Assembly (NCBI GenBank): GCA_945910925.1
Contig: CAMDZX010000013.1
Coordinates: 1-22,345, forward strand
Direction: 5' to 3'
DNA from: an uncultured bacterium
GTDB lineage: Bacteria; Cyanobacteriota; Vampirovibrionia; Gastranaerophilales; Gastranaerophilaceae
Length of the DNA: 22,345 nt
The position numbers were made by a program, and so were the translations under genes. Position 1 is the stretch's first letter; each line of letters starts with the position of its first letter. This document shows, piece after piece, positions 1 through 7,141 of the stretch. The notes below the pieces were generated by a model. It saw only the letters and a program-made list of their open reading frames with translations. It was not told the origin of the DNA and ran no database searches.

Positions 1-2778
1 GATAAAGCAAATCAAGCAGTTGATACTGCCAATATTGCTATGAATAGAGCTAATAGTGCTTCCGGTCAAAATGGTCTTGGTATAAAAATTCATAGAAAAC
101 CATGGCATGGATTGAACTTAATGGTTGTTAATAACAACGAAAAATATATGAACAGTAACAAAATTTCATCAGCAATGGATGATATTCATACTGCGGTGAT
201 TTATAGGATTGGTCGAGCAAACGGACAAACAGAACAAATAGTGTCGGATTACCGTAAAAAATACGTACCATTAATGAAATCAAATTCTACTTGGGCAATA
301 ACAGCAGAATATGATCCTATAAAAGCAGGTGGTTTAGGTTCTGTTCCTATGGAAATTCATAACAATTTTACAGATATGGGAATTGATAATCCTGTATTTA
401 TTCCAATGTACCAACAAAAAGGTAAAGCTGAATTTGTTGAGTATGGTGATGATAAAAATGGTAAGGCATACAAATATATTTATGGCGGTGAAACTTTTGA
501 TTTAAAGAAAATGGCAGAAATGCCAGTACAACAATACAGAAACAGTAGTATCTCTAATCAAAATGTAGAGTTTTATATCGGACATCCAAAACGACAAGGT
601 TTTGATGGTAAAAAAACAAACCAAGAACAAAATATTGTATTTGTAAAAAATACAAATAATTTTGGTGGAGATATTTATGCAAACAATTTCAATGCTGATG
701 AACCGGAGAAATTCGCCTTTTTATCAAAGGCAGTGTATCAACTGGCGGAAGCAAAAATTTCGCAGGCATTAGGAAAATCAAAAACAGGTCTTGGCGAAAT
801 AAAAGTTGTTGATAATGATGCATATAATGCCGTCAAGCCTCCTGTTTCCATGATATTAAATGATTGGCATGCTGCACCTATGGCAGGCTTATTACGGTAC
901 AAAGCTCCAATGGAAAATGCATATAATGTTATTGATGACGATGTAAAAGATGCACTAAGAGATATGCCTCTGTTGATGATTGGTCATAATGCGGGTATTT
1001 CAGGCGGTACTCGTAATGATTCCATAGAACGTAGTGATATGGTTACAGAAAATATTATAAATACTCTATATGATCAATATGCTTATGGAATAACCGAAAA
1101 TGCAAGTACGGGAAGTGAATTTTCTGCCGTTGATAATGCCGTTGTTTATGAAAAGGACAATCCTAATGATAGACAATTTAATAACTTAGCACATGGTATA
1201 TCGTTGTCTGATTACTATGTTCCTGTGTCTAAAAATTACGAAAAAGAATTAAAATCAGGTAAGCAAACTTCGGGAATGGCATTTGATATTATAAGACGAA
1301 GAAGCGGTAATGATACAATTTCAGGTGAAATCAACGGTTTAGACAGAGCTTTAAATTCTACGGAAGCTAAGGCGGGTTGGTTAAAAGCTAAATTTGGAAT
1401 TGAGCTTCAAACATATAATCACTTTACACCGATTGATAAGGTCATGTCTGCTCGTCAACATAATAAAATGGAATTTTATGATAATTTCCTAAAACCTGTT
1501 ATGGATAAAGAACCACCTAAAGGCGGTTTTAAATATCAATCTGTTGGCGAACCGGCAAAAGTTTCACGAGAAGATTTTGAAAAGGCACCATTAATTGCAT
1601 TTGCACACAGATTAACCGACCAAAAAGGTCTTGGAATGTTCCAAAAAGCAGTTCAAGAAACCTTTAACACATGGGATGAAAAACATCCCGGCATGCCAAA
1701 ACCTGTTATTATTGCAGGTGGAGAGTTAGAAGAAGGACACGAAAGACAATTCTTGGATGCTCTAAAAAATCCTGATAATTATAAAAACAAAGATGATGTA
1801 AACAGAATTCAAGTTCTGCAAGGATTTATGCCTAATCCAGCCTTGTATGCTGCCGTAACTTATTTCTGTGCACCATCTACATTTGAACCTTGCGGATTAA
1901 CTCAAGGGGAATGTTATGCAATGGGTACTCCTATTATTACAACTGCTACCGGCGGTTTTGTTGATACTATAAAAGATGGTAAAAACGGTTTTGTTGCAGA
2001 TTATGAAGGTAGTTTTGCAAATGATATTAAGCAATACAATCTTAAAGGAACTGAACACGAACAAAACTGGTTCACACATTATGGTCATAAATTAGCTGAT
2101 AAGTTTAATGAAGGACTTGATGTTTACTTCAACGATAAGGATAAGTATAAATCAATTGTCCATAACAATTTGAATGAAAATTTAAGTTGGAACAGAGGTT
2201 CAGATACCGACCCTATTCATGGATATATGAGAAGATTAGGTATTAATAAAGAGGATATGATTGAGGCTGAAGTGGCACCTGTAAGACAATATATAGTCCC
2301 GATACTTAAAGAGTTTGATAAATTTGAAAATGGTAAAATTTCAAAGGAAACTTTTGAGAAAAATACCTCTATTATGCAATTCGCAAATGCGGATAATAAA
2401 TCCGGATGCGCACAAAATAAAATATTTGATGAATTTGAAGCATCGAATAAAAACAAGAAAGACAGTATTGAAGAAAAAATGTCTATAATTGATAGTAGAA
2501 TTTTAGATTATAATGCAAAATTAACAATCAATCCAAACGATGATTCTTCAAAATCAAAACTGGAAAACATGGAACTTAAAAAGAATATAGAACAGGATAA
2601 ACTTGAAATGATTGTATCTTCTGCAAATTTAGTAAAACGTGATCAAAAGATGTTGAACAAATTTGCGAAAGCATATGCAAAGGCAAAGGAAAATGGAGAA
2701 ACGTTAAACTTAAAATCTCCACAAAATGCAGAATTGAATCAATGGAAACAAGAAATACTACAAAGATATGCAGCATAA
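1..2778 (+). CDS. GT5 glycogen/starch synthase-like glycosyltransferase (5' end outside window)
   Basis: A GT-B fold glycosyltransferase of the glycogen/starch synthase type (family GT5); such enzymes add glucose from ADP- or UDP-glucose to an alpha-glucan in the cytoplasm. The reading frame is open from base 1 and has no Shine-Dalgarno before the first ATG (position 40), so the true start lies upstream. Numbering from that ATG: a K-x-G-G-L nucleotide-sugar loop (K95, 'IKAGGLGSV'), 'NDWHAAP' at 274-280 (like the DWH of glycogen synthases), 'HRLTDQKG' at 523-530, and the C-terminal signature 'STFEPCGLTQGECYAMGTP' at 613-631 followed by TGG at 637-639. About 170 residues beyond the catalytic core are charged and probably helical; typical GT5 enzymes (about 480 residues) lack them, so the visible 925 residues are roughly twice the usual length. 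Acceptor and donor are unproven. A good terminator follows the stop codon. Confidence 0.85.
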   Translation, partial: DKANQAVDTANIAMNRANSASGQNGLGIKIHRKPWHGLNLMVVNNNEKYMNSNKISSAMDDIHTAVIYRIGRANGQTEQIVSDYRKKYVPLMKSNSTWAITAEYDPIKAGGLGSVPMEIHNNFTDMGIDNPVFIPMYQQKGKAEFVEYGDDKNGKAYKYIYGGETFDLKKMAEMPVQQYRNSSISNQNVEFYIGHPKRQGFDGKKTNQEQNIVFVKNTNNFGGDIYANNFNADEPEKFAFLSKAVYQLAEAKISQALGKSKTGLGEIKVVDNDAYNAVKPPVSMILNDWHAAPMAGLLRYKAPMENAYNVIDDDVKDALRDMPLLMIGHNAGISGGTRNDSIERSDMVTENIINTLYDQYAYGITENASTGSEFSAVDNAVVYEKDNPNDRQFNNLAHGISLSDYYVPVSKNYEKELKSGKQTSGMAFDIIRRRSGNDTISGEINGLDRALNSTEAKAGWLKAKFGIELQTYNHFTPIDKVMSARQHNKMEFYDNFLKPVMDKEPPKGGFKYQSVGEPAKVSREDFEKAPLIAFAHRLTDQKGLGMFQKAVQETFNTWDEKHPGMPKPVIIAGGELEEGHERQFLDALKNPDNYKNKDDVNRIQVLQGFMPNPALYAAVTYFCAPSTFEPCGLTQGECYAMGTPIITTATGGFVDTIKDGKNGFVADYEGSFANDIKQYNLKGTEHEQNWFTHYGHKLADKFNEGLDVYFNDKDKYKSIVHNNLNENLSWNRGSDTDPIHGYMRRLGINKEDMIEAEVAPVRQYIVPILKEFDKFENGKISKETFEKNTSIMQFANADNKSGCAQNKIFDEFEASNKNKKDSIEEKMSIIDSRILDYNAKLTINPNDDSSKSKLENMELKKNIEQDKLEMIVSSANLVKRDQKMLNKFAKAYAKAKENGETLNLKSPQNAELNQWKQEILQRYAA

Positions 2779-2784
2779 AAAATA

Positions 2785-2816
2785 AAAGGGAATTCCGTCA
2801 GGATTTCCCTTTTTTT
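2785..2816 (+). terminator. Rho-independent terminator after the GT5-like gene
   Basis: A stem of 12 positions with one mismatch (AAAGGGAATTCC against GGATTTCCCTTT), loop GTCA, followed by a run of T. It begins six bases after the stop codon. Confidence 0.9.
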
Positions 2817-2826
2817 AAAATTAATG

Positions 2827-2832
2827 TATAAT
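2827..2832 (+). promoter_or_regulatory. Candidate -10 box for the MBL-fold hydrolase gene
   Basis: A perfect TATAAT lies 31 bases before the start codon at 2864 and just after the upstream terminator. No convincing -35 is visible, because that position falls inside the terminator T-run. Confidence 0.5.
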
Positions 2833-2863
2833 AATCCTAGTTAAGAATGAGTAGAGGTTTACT

Positions 2864-3787
2864 ATGTCTGATTTTAAGATAAAATTTAGAGGTGTAAGAG
2901 GAAGTTATCCAGTTGCAAGAGAAGATTTTCTGGGATACGGTGGAAATACTTCTTGTGTTGAGGTTCAAATAGGTAATAGGCTAATAATTTTGGATGCAGG
3001 AACAGGACTTATTCCTCTTGGAGATGAACTTATGCAGGGGTACATTAATTCCGGAACAACTATTACAAATCGTAAGCCGGTTGTTGCATCAATACTCTTA
3101 AGTCATATCCATCAAGATCATATTATGGGGATACCTTTTTTCTCGCCATTACATGTTTCTTCTACAAGGTTAAATATGTTTGGAAATCCTTCGCACGGGG
3201 AAAATTTAGAAGAAGAATTGTCACAAGTTTTATTTAACAAAACTTTTCCGGTTGATGCTTCGGATATTGCTGCGGATGTCGTTTGTTATGATGTAAATGA
3301 AACCAGCTACATTATTATTAAAAAGGATTCAAGTACAGTAGTTACGAATGTATGTGATTTCTATAAGACAAAATATTCTGATGATGATATTATTATTTCT
3401 TGTTATAAGTCCTTTGCTCATCCTCAAAACGGAGTTATGGTTTATAGAATAGAATACAAAGGCAAATCTCTTGTTTATGCATCTGACAAAGAAAGTTACG
3501 TCGGCGGAGATGTAAAACTTGCAAAATTTGCCAGAAATTGTGATTGTTTGATTCATGATTCTCAATACACAACAGAAGATTATCAAAGCTTATATTCATC
3601 AAAGCAAGGATTTGGTCATTCTACATTTAAGATGGCATGTGATATGAAGGCTCAAGCTAATGCAAAGAAATTGGTATTTTATCATTATGATCCTTCTTAT
3701 GATGATAAAAAACTTGCACAAATTGCTGAAGAATTTCAAAATGATAGCTTGATTTTTGCAAAAGAAGGATTAGAAATAGTATTATAA
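2864..3787 (+). CDS. MBL-fold metallo-hydrolase
   Basis: A cytoplasmic metallo-beta-lactamase-fold hydrolase of the widespread 'FRGVRGS.P..........GGNTSC' type. The first strand motif is 'FRGVRGSYP' (residues 8-16), then 'YGGNTSCVEV' (25-34), 'LDAGTGL' (43-49) and the zinc motif H81-x-H83-x-D85-H86 within 'SHIHQDHIMG'. Later candidate metal ligands are the Asp of 'YASDKES', the His/Asp of 'LIHDSQY', the His of 'FGHSTF' and the His of 'FYHYDP', so a two-metal site looks complete. Length is 307 residues, and the middle (about 110-180) is longer than in minimal members. AGAGG at 2853-2857 sits six bases before the ATG. The stop overlaps the next start by one base (TAATG), so the TPR gene is probably translationally coupled. 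Substrate is unknown; phosphodiesterase-like activity is possible but not shown. Confidence 0.85.
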   Translation: MSDFKIKFRGVRGSYPVAREDFLGYGGNTSCVEVQIGNRLIILDAGTGLIPLGDELMQGYINSGTTITNRKPVVASILLSHIHQDHIMGIPFFSPLHVSSTRLNMFGNPSHGENLEEELSQVLFNKTFPVDASDIAADVVCYDVNETSYIIIKKDSSTVVTNVCDFYKTKYSDDDIIISCYKSFAHPQNGVMVYRIEYKGKSLVYASDKESYVGGDVKLAKFARNCDCLIHDSQYTTEDYQSLYSSKQGFGHSTFKMACDMKAQANAKKLVFYHYDPSYDDKKLAQIAEEFQNDSLIFAKEGLEIVL

Positions 3788-4335
3788 TGAGAAAATTCTT
3801 AATTGCAGTATTGTTATCGTCATTGTTTTTGACATGCGGTTACAGACACCATGAAAAATTTCATATTGATGCCGTAACGAATGCTTCTCGCCATAATACT
3901 CTGGGAACGGAATATCTGCTAGAGAGATGTTATTATGCGGCAATTCAAGAATTTAAAATTGCTATAAGTTTAAACCCGAATACGCAGGCAAGTGCAGTAT
4001 ATTACAATAATCTGGGCGAAGTCTATATGAAGCTTGGATTTCCCAAAGAAGCGCAAGACTGTTTTGAACGAGCTTTAAGCTTGTACGGATTAAATTTTTC
4101 GTATTACAAAAATTTAGCAGAATGCTATAAACAAATGCGTATGCAACAAAAAATGATATCTAAGTATAAAGTTTCTAAAAATCCTCTCGATAAGGTTATG
4201 TTAGGTCTTTTATATATAGAAAGCGGAGAGAAACGAATGGGGATTATGACTCTTGATGAGTTTTGTGTTTCTGAACCGGATTTGATATTAACGCACGGTG
4301 TAAGAAATTACTTACGTGATTTGACAAAAAACTAG
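3787..4335 (+). CDS. TPR-repeat protein with N-terminal export signal, possible lipoprotein
   Basis: A 182-residue protein with a hydrophobic N-terminus ('MRKFLIAVLLSSLFLTCGY') that looks like a signal peptide. C17 could be lipidated, but 'FLTC' is a poor lipobox because residue -1 is Thr, so lipoprotein status is uncertain. Residues about 40-125 form two to three tetratricopeptide-like repeats: 'LLERCYYAAIQEFKIAISLNP', 'YYNNLGEVYMKLGFPKEAQ' with 'FERALSLY', then 'YYKNLAECYKQM'. TPRs mediate protein-protein contacts. The start codon shares its A with the stop of the MBL hydrolase gene and has no strong Shine-Dalgarno of its own, so expression probably relies on reinitiation. No specific role can be given. 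Confidence 0.8.
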   Translation: MRKFLIAVLLSSLFLTCGYRHHEKFHIDAVTNASRHNTLGTEYLLERCYYAAIQEFKIAISLNPNTQASAVYYNNLGEVYMKLGFPKEAQDCFERALSLYGLNFSYYKNLAECYKQMRMQQKMISKYKVSKNPLDKVMLGLLYIESGEKRMGIMTLDEFCVSEPDLILTHGVRNYLRDLTKN

Positions 4336-4410
4336 CTTGCGAATAAATCTATATTTATGCTAATATAACATTGTCTTAAAAAAATATTTTCTTGTTAATG
4401 TAGCACCATG

Positions 4411-4440
4411 TTGCAGGAAAATGATTAAGTATTTGATAAT
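4411..4440 (+). promoter_or_regulatory. Candidate promoter of tRNA-Leu
   Basis: TTGCAG (4411-4416), an 18-base spacer and GATAAT (4435-4440). Transcription would begin near 4447, about 19 bases before the mature tRNA 5' end. Confidence 0.5.
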
Positions 4441-4465
4441 TGAATAAGTATAACCAAAATACCAT

Positions 4466-4550
4466 GTCGACGTGGCGGAATCGGTATACGCGCACGTTTG
4501 AGGGGCGTGTGGGGAAACCCGTGCGGGTTCAAGTCCCGCCGTCGACACCA
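4466..4550 (+). tRNA. tRNA-Leu (anticodon GAG)
   Basis: A class II tRNA of 85 nt with encoded CCA. The acceptor stem GTCGACG (4466-4472) pairs with CGTCGAC (4540-4546), followed by discriminator A and CCA. The anticodon stem CACGT/GCGTG (4493-4497/4505-4509) closes loop TTGAGGG with anticodon GAG at 4500-4502, reading CUC and CUU. A long variable arm (GGG-GAAA-CCC) and T-arm GCGGG-TTCAAGT-CCCGC complete the leucine-type cloverleaf. There is no terminator between it and the coding sequence starting 33 bases downstream. Confidence 0.97.
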
Positions 4551-4583
4551 TTTAAATATATGTCGTATGTCAAGGAGTTGAAC

Positions 4584-4847
4584 ATGAAAAAAATTTTCTT
4601 ATTATTCTTCCTATTAGTTTGCCCAACTGTATGTTATGCAGACCAACCTGCTCAAGTTAATAATGGCCGATATGTAATATATCAACACCCTACATTTAGA
4701 GGTGACCAGTATATGTTAGATACAAAAACTGGTAAAGTTTGGGAAGTGGCTAGAACTAAAGAAGGTTCAAGAATATGGCAACAATTATTGTTTGATTGTT
4801 ATAATGATGATAAAACATATTCAGGAAGATTTGTTACTCCAAGATAA
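4584..4847 (+). CDS. Small secreted protein, function unknown
   Basis: An 87-residue protein. The start at 4584 is chosen because AAGGAG (4572-4577) lies six bases before it and because the protein then begins with a classical signal peptide: 'MKK', a hydrophobic stretch 'IFLLFFLLVCPTVC', and a likely signal peptidase I site after 'CYA'. A longer frame running back through the tRNA is an artefact. The mature part of about 67 residues contains 'GRYVIYQHPTFRGDQYMLD' and 'TKTGKVWEVARTKEG', a small beta-rich pattern ('LDTxTGKVW') that I have seen in short periplasmic or secreted proteins of no known function. It sits 33 bases after tRNA-Leu without a terminator between, so it may share the tRNA promoter. 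No clear terminator follows. Confidence 0.75.
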   Translation: MKKIFLLFFLLVCPTVCYADQPAQVNNGRYVIYQHPTFRGDQYMLDTKTGKVWEVARTKEGSRIWQQLLFDCYNDDKTYSGRFVTPR

Positions 4848-4935
4848 TTATTTACATTCCAACCCTAGAATAATTCTCATATTGTAATACGCCTGTGTAT
4901 CTAATTTTAAGAGTAAAACAAGCTTGCAGTAAAGA

Positions 4936-4964
4936 TTGCAATTCTTCGCTAAATATGCTAGTAT
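4936..4964 (+). promoter_or_regulatory. Candidate promoter for the 138-aa unknown gene
   Basis: TTGCAA (4936-4941), a 17-base spacer and TAGTAT (4959-4964). It would give a leader of about 50 nt before the start at 5024. Confidence 0.4.
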
Positions 4965-5010
4965 TTTCTTGTCGCAGAGTTCCTGTTGTGGCACCTTAAC
5001 GACAATTTTT

Positions 5011-5017
5011 AAGGAGG
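5011..5017 (+). promoter_or_regulatory. Strong Shine-Dalgarno that fixes the start at 5024
   Basis: AAGGAGG directly abuts an ATG at 5018 (zero spacing, unusable) and lies six bases before a second in-frame ATG at 5024. The second ATG is therefore the likely start. Confidence 0.8.
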
Positions 5018-5023
5018 ATGAAA

Positions 5024-5440
5024 ATGCAGGGAAATGTGCTTAATTCTCGGGTAAATTTTACCGGTAATTATAATGTAGACAAAGTCCTTGAAGAAAAATT
5101 AAATAATATAGAGGTATTAAATAATCTTGCTAAAGTTTCAGATGTTGATACTATACGTACGACAATGAAAAATAGTAAATTTTTACCACGCAATACTTTT
5201 TATACAACAGTGGCATCAAAGAAGATAGGCGGGGATTTAGTTTTTGGATTTGATGCGGTTATTCTATCAAAAGATGCAACTGAAGAAACCATATCAAAAA
5301 ATATTTTTGAATCAGCACAAAGGTCACTGGGTAAAATGTGGGGGAATCTTGCTCAACATCATACAATTAAAAAATCCCCAAAAACAGATTCGTCATTTAA
5401 AACTGTTTTTAAAAAGTTGGTCAACATTTTTAAAAAGTAA
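5024..5440 (+). CDS. Conserved-looking protein of unknown function with N-terminal VNFTG motif
   Basis: A 138-residue protein that I do not recognise. It starts 'MQGNVLNSRVNFTGNYNVDK'. The short 'NSRVNFTGNYN' element near the N-terminus resembles 'SSVNFGSTAN' in the HNH-type protein encoded at 14504-16027 and is reminiscent of many hypothetical proteins of Gastranaerophilales genomes (inference). The middle ('NTFYTTVASKKIGGDLVFGFDAVIL') looks like beta strands and the C-terminus is basic and lysine-rich ('SFKTVFKKLVNIFKK'). There is no signal peptide or membrane segment. Its own promoter is plausible at 4936-4964 and its Shine-Dalgarno is near perfect, so it may be well translated. Confidence 0.7.
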   Translation: MQGNVLNSRVNFTGNYNVDKVLEEKLNNIEVLNNLAKVSDVDTIRTTMKNSKFLPRNTFYTTVASKKIGGDLVFGFDAVILSKDATEETISKNIFESAQRSLGKMWGNLAQHHTIKKSPKTDSSFKTVFKKLVNIFKK

Positions 5441-5457
5441 CAGTTTTATTTTTGCAT

Positions 5458-5481
5458 AAAAAAAAGAGCCAAGAAGGCTCT
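5458..5481 (-). terminator. Rho-independent terminator, best read on the minus strand
   Basis: AGAGCC (5465-5470), a 5-base loop and GGCTCT (5476-5481). On the plus strand the hairpin is preceded by A8 and followed only by GAAAATTTTC, a poor U-tract. On the minus strand it is followed by T8. It therefore looks made to end a minus-strand transcript coming from 5480-5600, although it may also weakly stop plus-strand readthrough from the gene ending at 5440. Confidence 0.6.
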
Positions 5482-5593
5482 GAAAATTTTCTGTGAAGTG
5501 TAGTGTGTGTAGAAAGAAATTCGTGTCTTTTCTCTAGTCCTCGTCCCGTTTGTTTCGGGCTTTCCTCGTGTCATTTTCTTTCTTTTTATACTC
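5458..5593 (-). ncRNA. Candidate small non-coding RNA
   Basis: This region fills most of the 314-nt gap between 5440 and 5755 and has no convincing protein gene; a 42-codon minus-strand frame runs into the terminator. On the minus strand it reads as a 5' domain closed by AGAAAGAAA (5583-5575) pairing with TTTCTTTCT (5519-5511), enclosing a CCCG-aaacaaa-CGGG hairpin (5559-5545) flanked by two copies of ACGAGGA. An unstructured ACACACACTACACTTCAC linker and a terminator with T8 follow. This is a common bacterial sRNA layout. The weak points are the promoter (only TATATA at 5600-5605 or TATAAA at 5590-5585, without a -35) and that the outer stem is A/T-only apart from two G-C pairs. The plus-strand reading, a long stem followed by TTTT, cannot be excluded. 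I recognise no Rfam family. Confidence 0.35.
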
Positions 5594-5714
5594 TATGTCT
5601 ATATAAAGTTTTTTAAGAAATAAAAATTGACTAATTGATATATATTTTTGCTATATTTGTTACATTTCTTTACAAATACATTACAGATATCAATAAAAGC
5701 CTTCTTTTTTGTAT

Positions 5715-5720
5715 TATAAT
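5715..5720 (+). promoter_or_regulatory. Candidate -10 box for the ion transporter gene
   Basis: A perfect TATAAT 34 bases before the ATG at 5755. No good -35 is seen at the usual distance. Apart from the candidate sRNA, the AT-rich stretch from 5606 to 5754 shows nothing else I can name. Confidence 0.5.
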
Positions 5721-5754
5721 TTGTTTGTATACATAAATTATAGGGAGAGAATAA

Positions 5755-7086
5755 ATGGAAAGTTTATTAGCGTGGATTCACACTAATGCAATGGGTATAT
5801 CTGCCGGTATACTGTTACTTGCATATGTGTTTATCGCAACAGAAAAGATTCCTAAAGTTACGGTTGCATTATTAGGTGCGTCGCTGACTTTATTACTGGG
5901 TTTGCTGGGGCAAACACAAAAACTGACGGATGGCAGCTTTGACCCGCATTATTTTATTAATTTTGTGGATTTTAATGTTGTATTTCTGTTAGTTTCAATG
6001 ATGATTATTGTGAATATTGCAACAAAAAGCGGTATGTTCAATTGGGTTGCAAATGAGATGTTAAAGGCAACAAAAGGACATCCTAAAATGATTTTGTTCT
6101 CATTGGCATTATTTACTGCAGTTGTTTCTGCTTTTTTGGATAACGTAACAACTGTTATCTTGATTATGCCTGTAACATTCGTTATTGCGAAAGAATTGGA
6201 TATTAATCCGATACCGTTTTTGATAACCGAATTTGTGGCATCAAATATTGGTGGTACTGCAACATTAATCGGTGACCCTCCGAATATTATTATCGGTAGT
6301 GCTGCAGGATTCTCATTTATGGATTTTGTACTAGAGTTAACAGGAATTGTTTCTATAATATTCATTGTTGTTGTAAGTTTGATGATTTTTATTTACAGAA
6401 AACAAATGGTTGCAACTCCTGAGAGAATGGCTCAAGTTGCACAGTTAGACAATTCAAAAACGATTACCGATAAAAACTTAATGATTCGCTCATTAATCGT
6501 TTTATTTCTGGTAATCTTAGGATTTGTTACTCACGATATAACTCATATCCAAACTTGTGTTTGTGCAATGATTGGGGCGAGCATTCTTTTATTGTTTGAA
6601 AAACCTACAAAGATTCTTGAATCAGTTGAATGGACAACAATATTTTTCTTTATCGGGTTATTCATTATAATTGGCGGACTTGAAGCATCAGGTGGTATTG
6701 CAGTTATGGCAAAATGGCTGTTGGATGTAACTCACGGTTCGGAATCCGCAACTGCAATGGTTATTCTATGGGGTTCAGGAATACTGTCAGGTATAATTGA
6801 TAACATTCCTTATACCGCAACAATGGCACCTATGATTGCGACCATTCAATCTCAAATGGGTGCTGATTATACCTTCCCGCTCTGGTGGTGCTTGTCATTA
6901 GGCGCTTGTCTTGGCGGAAATATGACTATTATCGGTGCGGCAGCAAATGTTATTGTTACAGAGGCTGCGGCAGCAAAAGGTCATACAATAGAATTTATGA
7001 AGTATTTAAAATACGGGATTATGGTAACGTTTATTTCGTTAGCACTAAGTTCTGGGTATGTGTACTTAAGATTCTTAATGAAATAA
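5755..7086 (+). CDS. ArsB/NhaD-type (ion transporter superfamily) permease
   Basis: A polytopic inner-membrane transporter of 443 residues with about 10-12 hydrophobic segments, of the ArsB/NhaD/P-protein branch of the ion transporter superfamily (anion or Na+/H+ transport). It shows the typical two-fold pseudo-repeat. In the first half, 'SAFLDNVTTVILIMPVT' (125-141) is followed by 'ASNIGGTATLIGDPPNIIIG' (162-181). In the second half, 'SGIIDNIPYTATMAPM' is followed by 'ACLGGNMTIIGAAANVIV'. The Asp-Asn pairs and the GG-T/N-x-x-x-G-x-x-x-N loops are the hairpin substrate-binding elements known in this superfamily. GGGAG at 5743-5747 lies seven bases before the ATG. The substrate (Na+/H+, arsenite, citrate or other) cannot be read from sequence. 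It is monocistronic, with a strong terminator after it. Confidence 0.88.
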   Translation: MESLLAWIHTNAMGISAGILLLAYVFIATEKIPKVTVALLGASLTLLLGLLGQTQKLTDGSFDPHYFINFVDFNVVFLLVSMMIIVNIATKSGMFNWVANEMLKATKGHPKMILFSLALFTAVVSAFLDNVTTVILIMPVTFVIAKELDINPIPFLITEFVASNIGGTATLIGDPPNIIIGSAAGFSFMDFVLELTGIVSIIFIVVVSLMIFIYRKQMVATPERMAQVAQLDNSKTITDKNLMIRSLIVLFLVILGFVTHDITHIQTCVCAMIGASILLLFEKPTKILESVEWTTIFFFIGLFIIIGGLEASGGIAVMAKWLLDVTHGSESATAMVILWGSGILSGIIDNIPYTATMAPMIATIQSQMGADYTFPLWWCLSLGACLGGNMTIIGAAANVIVTEAAAAKGHTIEFMKYLKYGIMVTFISLALSSGYVYLRFLMK

Positions 7087-7094
7087 TCTTATAT

Positions 7095-7124
7095 AAGGGG
7101 GCAGTTAAATCTGCCCCCTTTTTT
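7095..7124 (+). terminator. Strong Rho-independent terminator after the transporter gene
   Basis: A perfect 10-bp stem AAGGGGGCAG/CTGCCCCCTT, a 6-base loop TTAAAT and a T-run. It lies nine bases after the stop codon and isolates acpS from the transporter transcript. Confidence 0.95.
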
Positions 7125-7126
7125 AG

Positions 7127-7135
7127 TGATATAAT
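7127..7135 (+). promoter_or_regulatory. acpS: Extended -10 promoter of acpS
   Basis: TGATATAAT is a perfect TGnTATAAT extended -10 element. Its 3' end is six bases before the acpS ATG (7142), so the transcription start should fall on or next to the start codon. No -35 is needed for this class and none is seen. Confidence 0.7.
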
Positions 7136-7141
7136 AGTGCT

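Noticed and set aside
4360..4551. A 63-codon minus-strand frame reading 'GLEPARVSPHAPQTCAYTDSATST'
   Set aside because: It is the antisense of tRNA-Leu. This peptide is a well-known false annotation that arises opposite tRNA genes with G+C-rich stems.
4440..4583. A longer N-terminus for the small secreted protein, running back through the tRNA
   Set aside because: It would translate the tRNA sequence. The ATG at 4584 has a good ribosome site and begins a signal peptide.
5545..5570. Resemblance of minus-strand CGAGGAAAGCCCG to the conserved GAGGAAAGUCCGGGC of RNase P RNA
   Set aside because: The region is about 130 nt, too short for RNase P RNA, and the other universally conserved segments are absent.
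5446..5574. A 42-codon minus-strand frame starting 'MTRGKPETNG' inside the candidate sRNA
   Set aside because: It runs through the terminator hairpin and T8 before its stop and has no ribosome site, so it is unlikely to be a real gene. A dual-function sRNA remains a remote option.
5949..6365. A 138-codon minus-strand frame opposite the ion transporter gene
   Set aside because: It is antisense to conserved transporter motifs and has no ribosome site or domain of its own.
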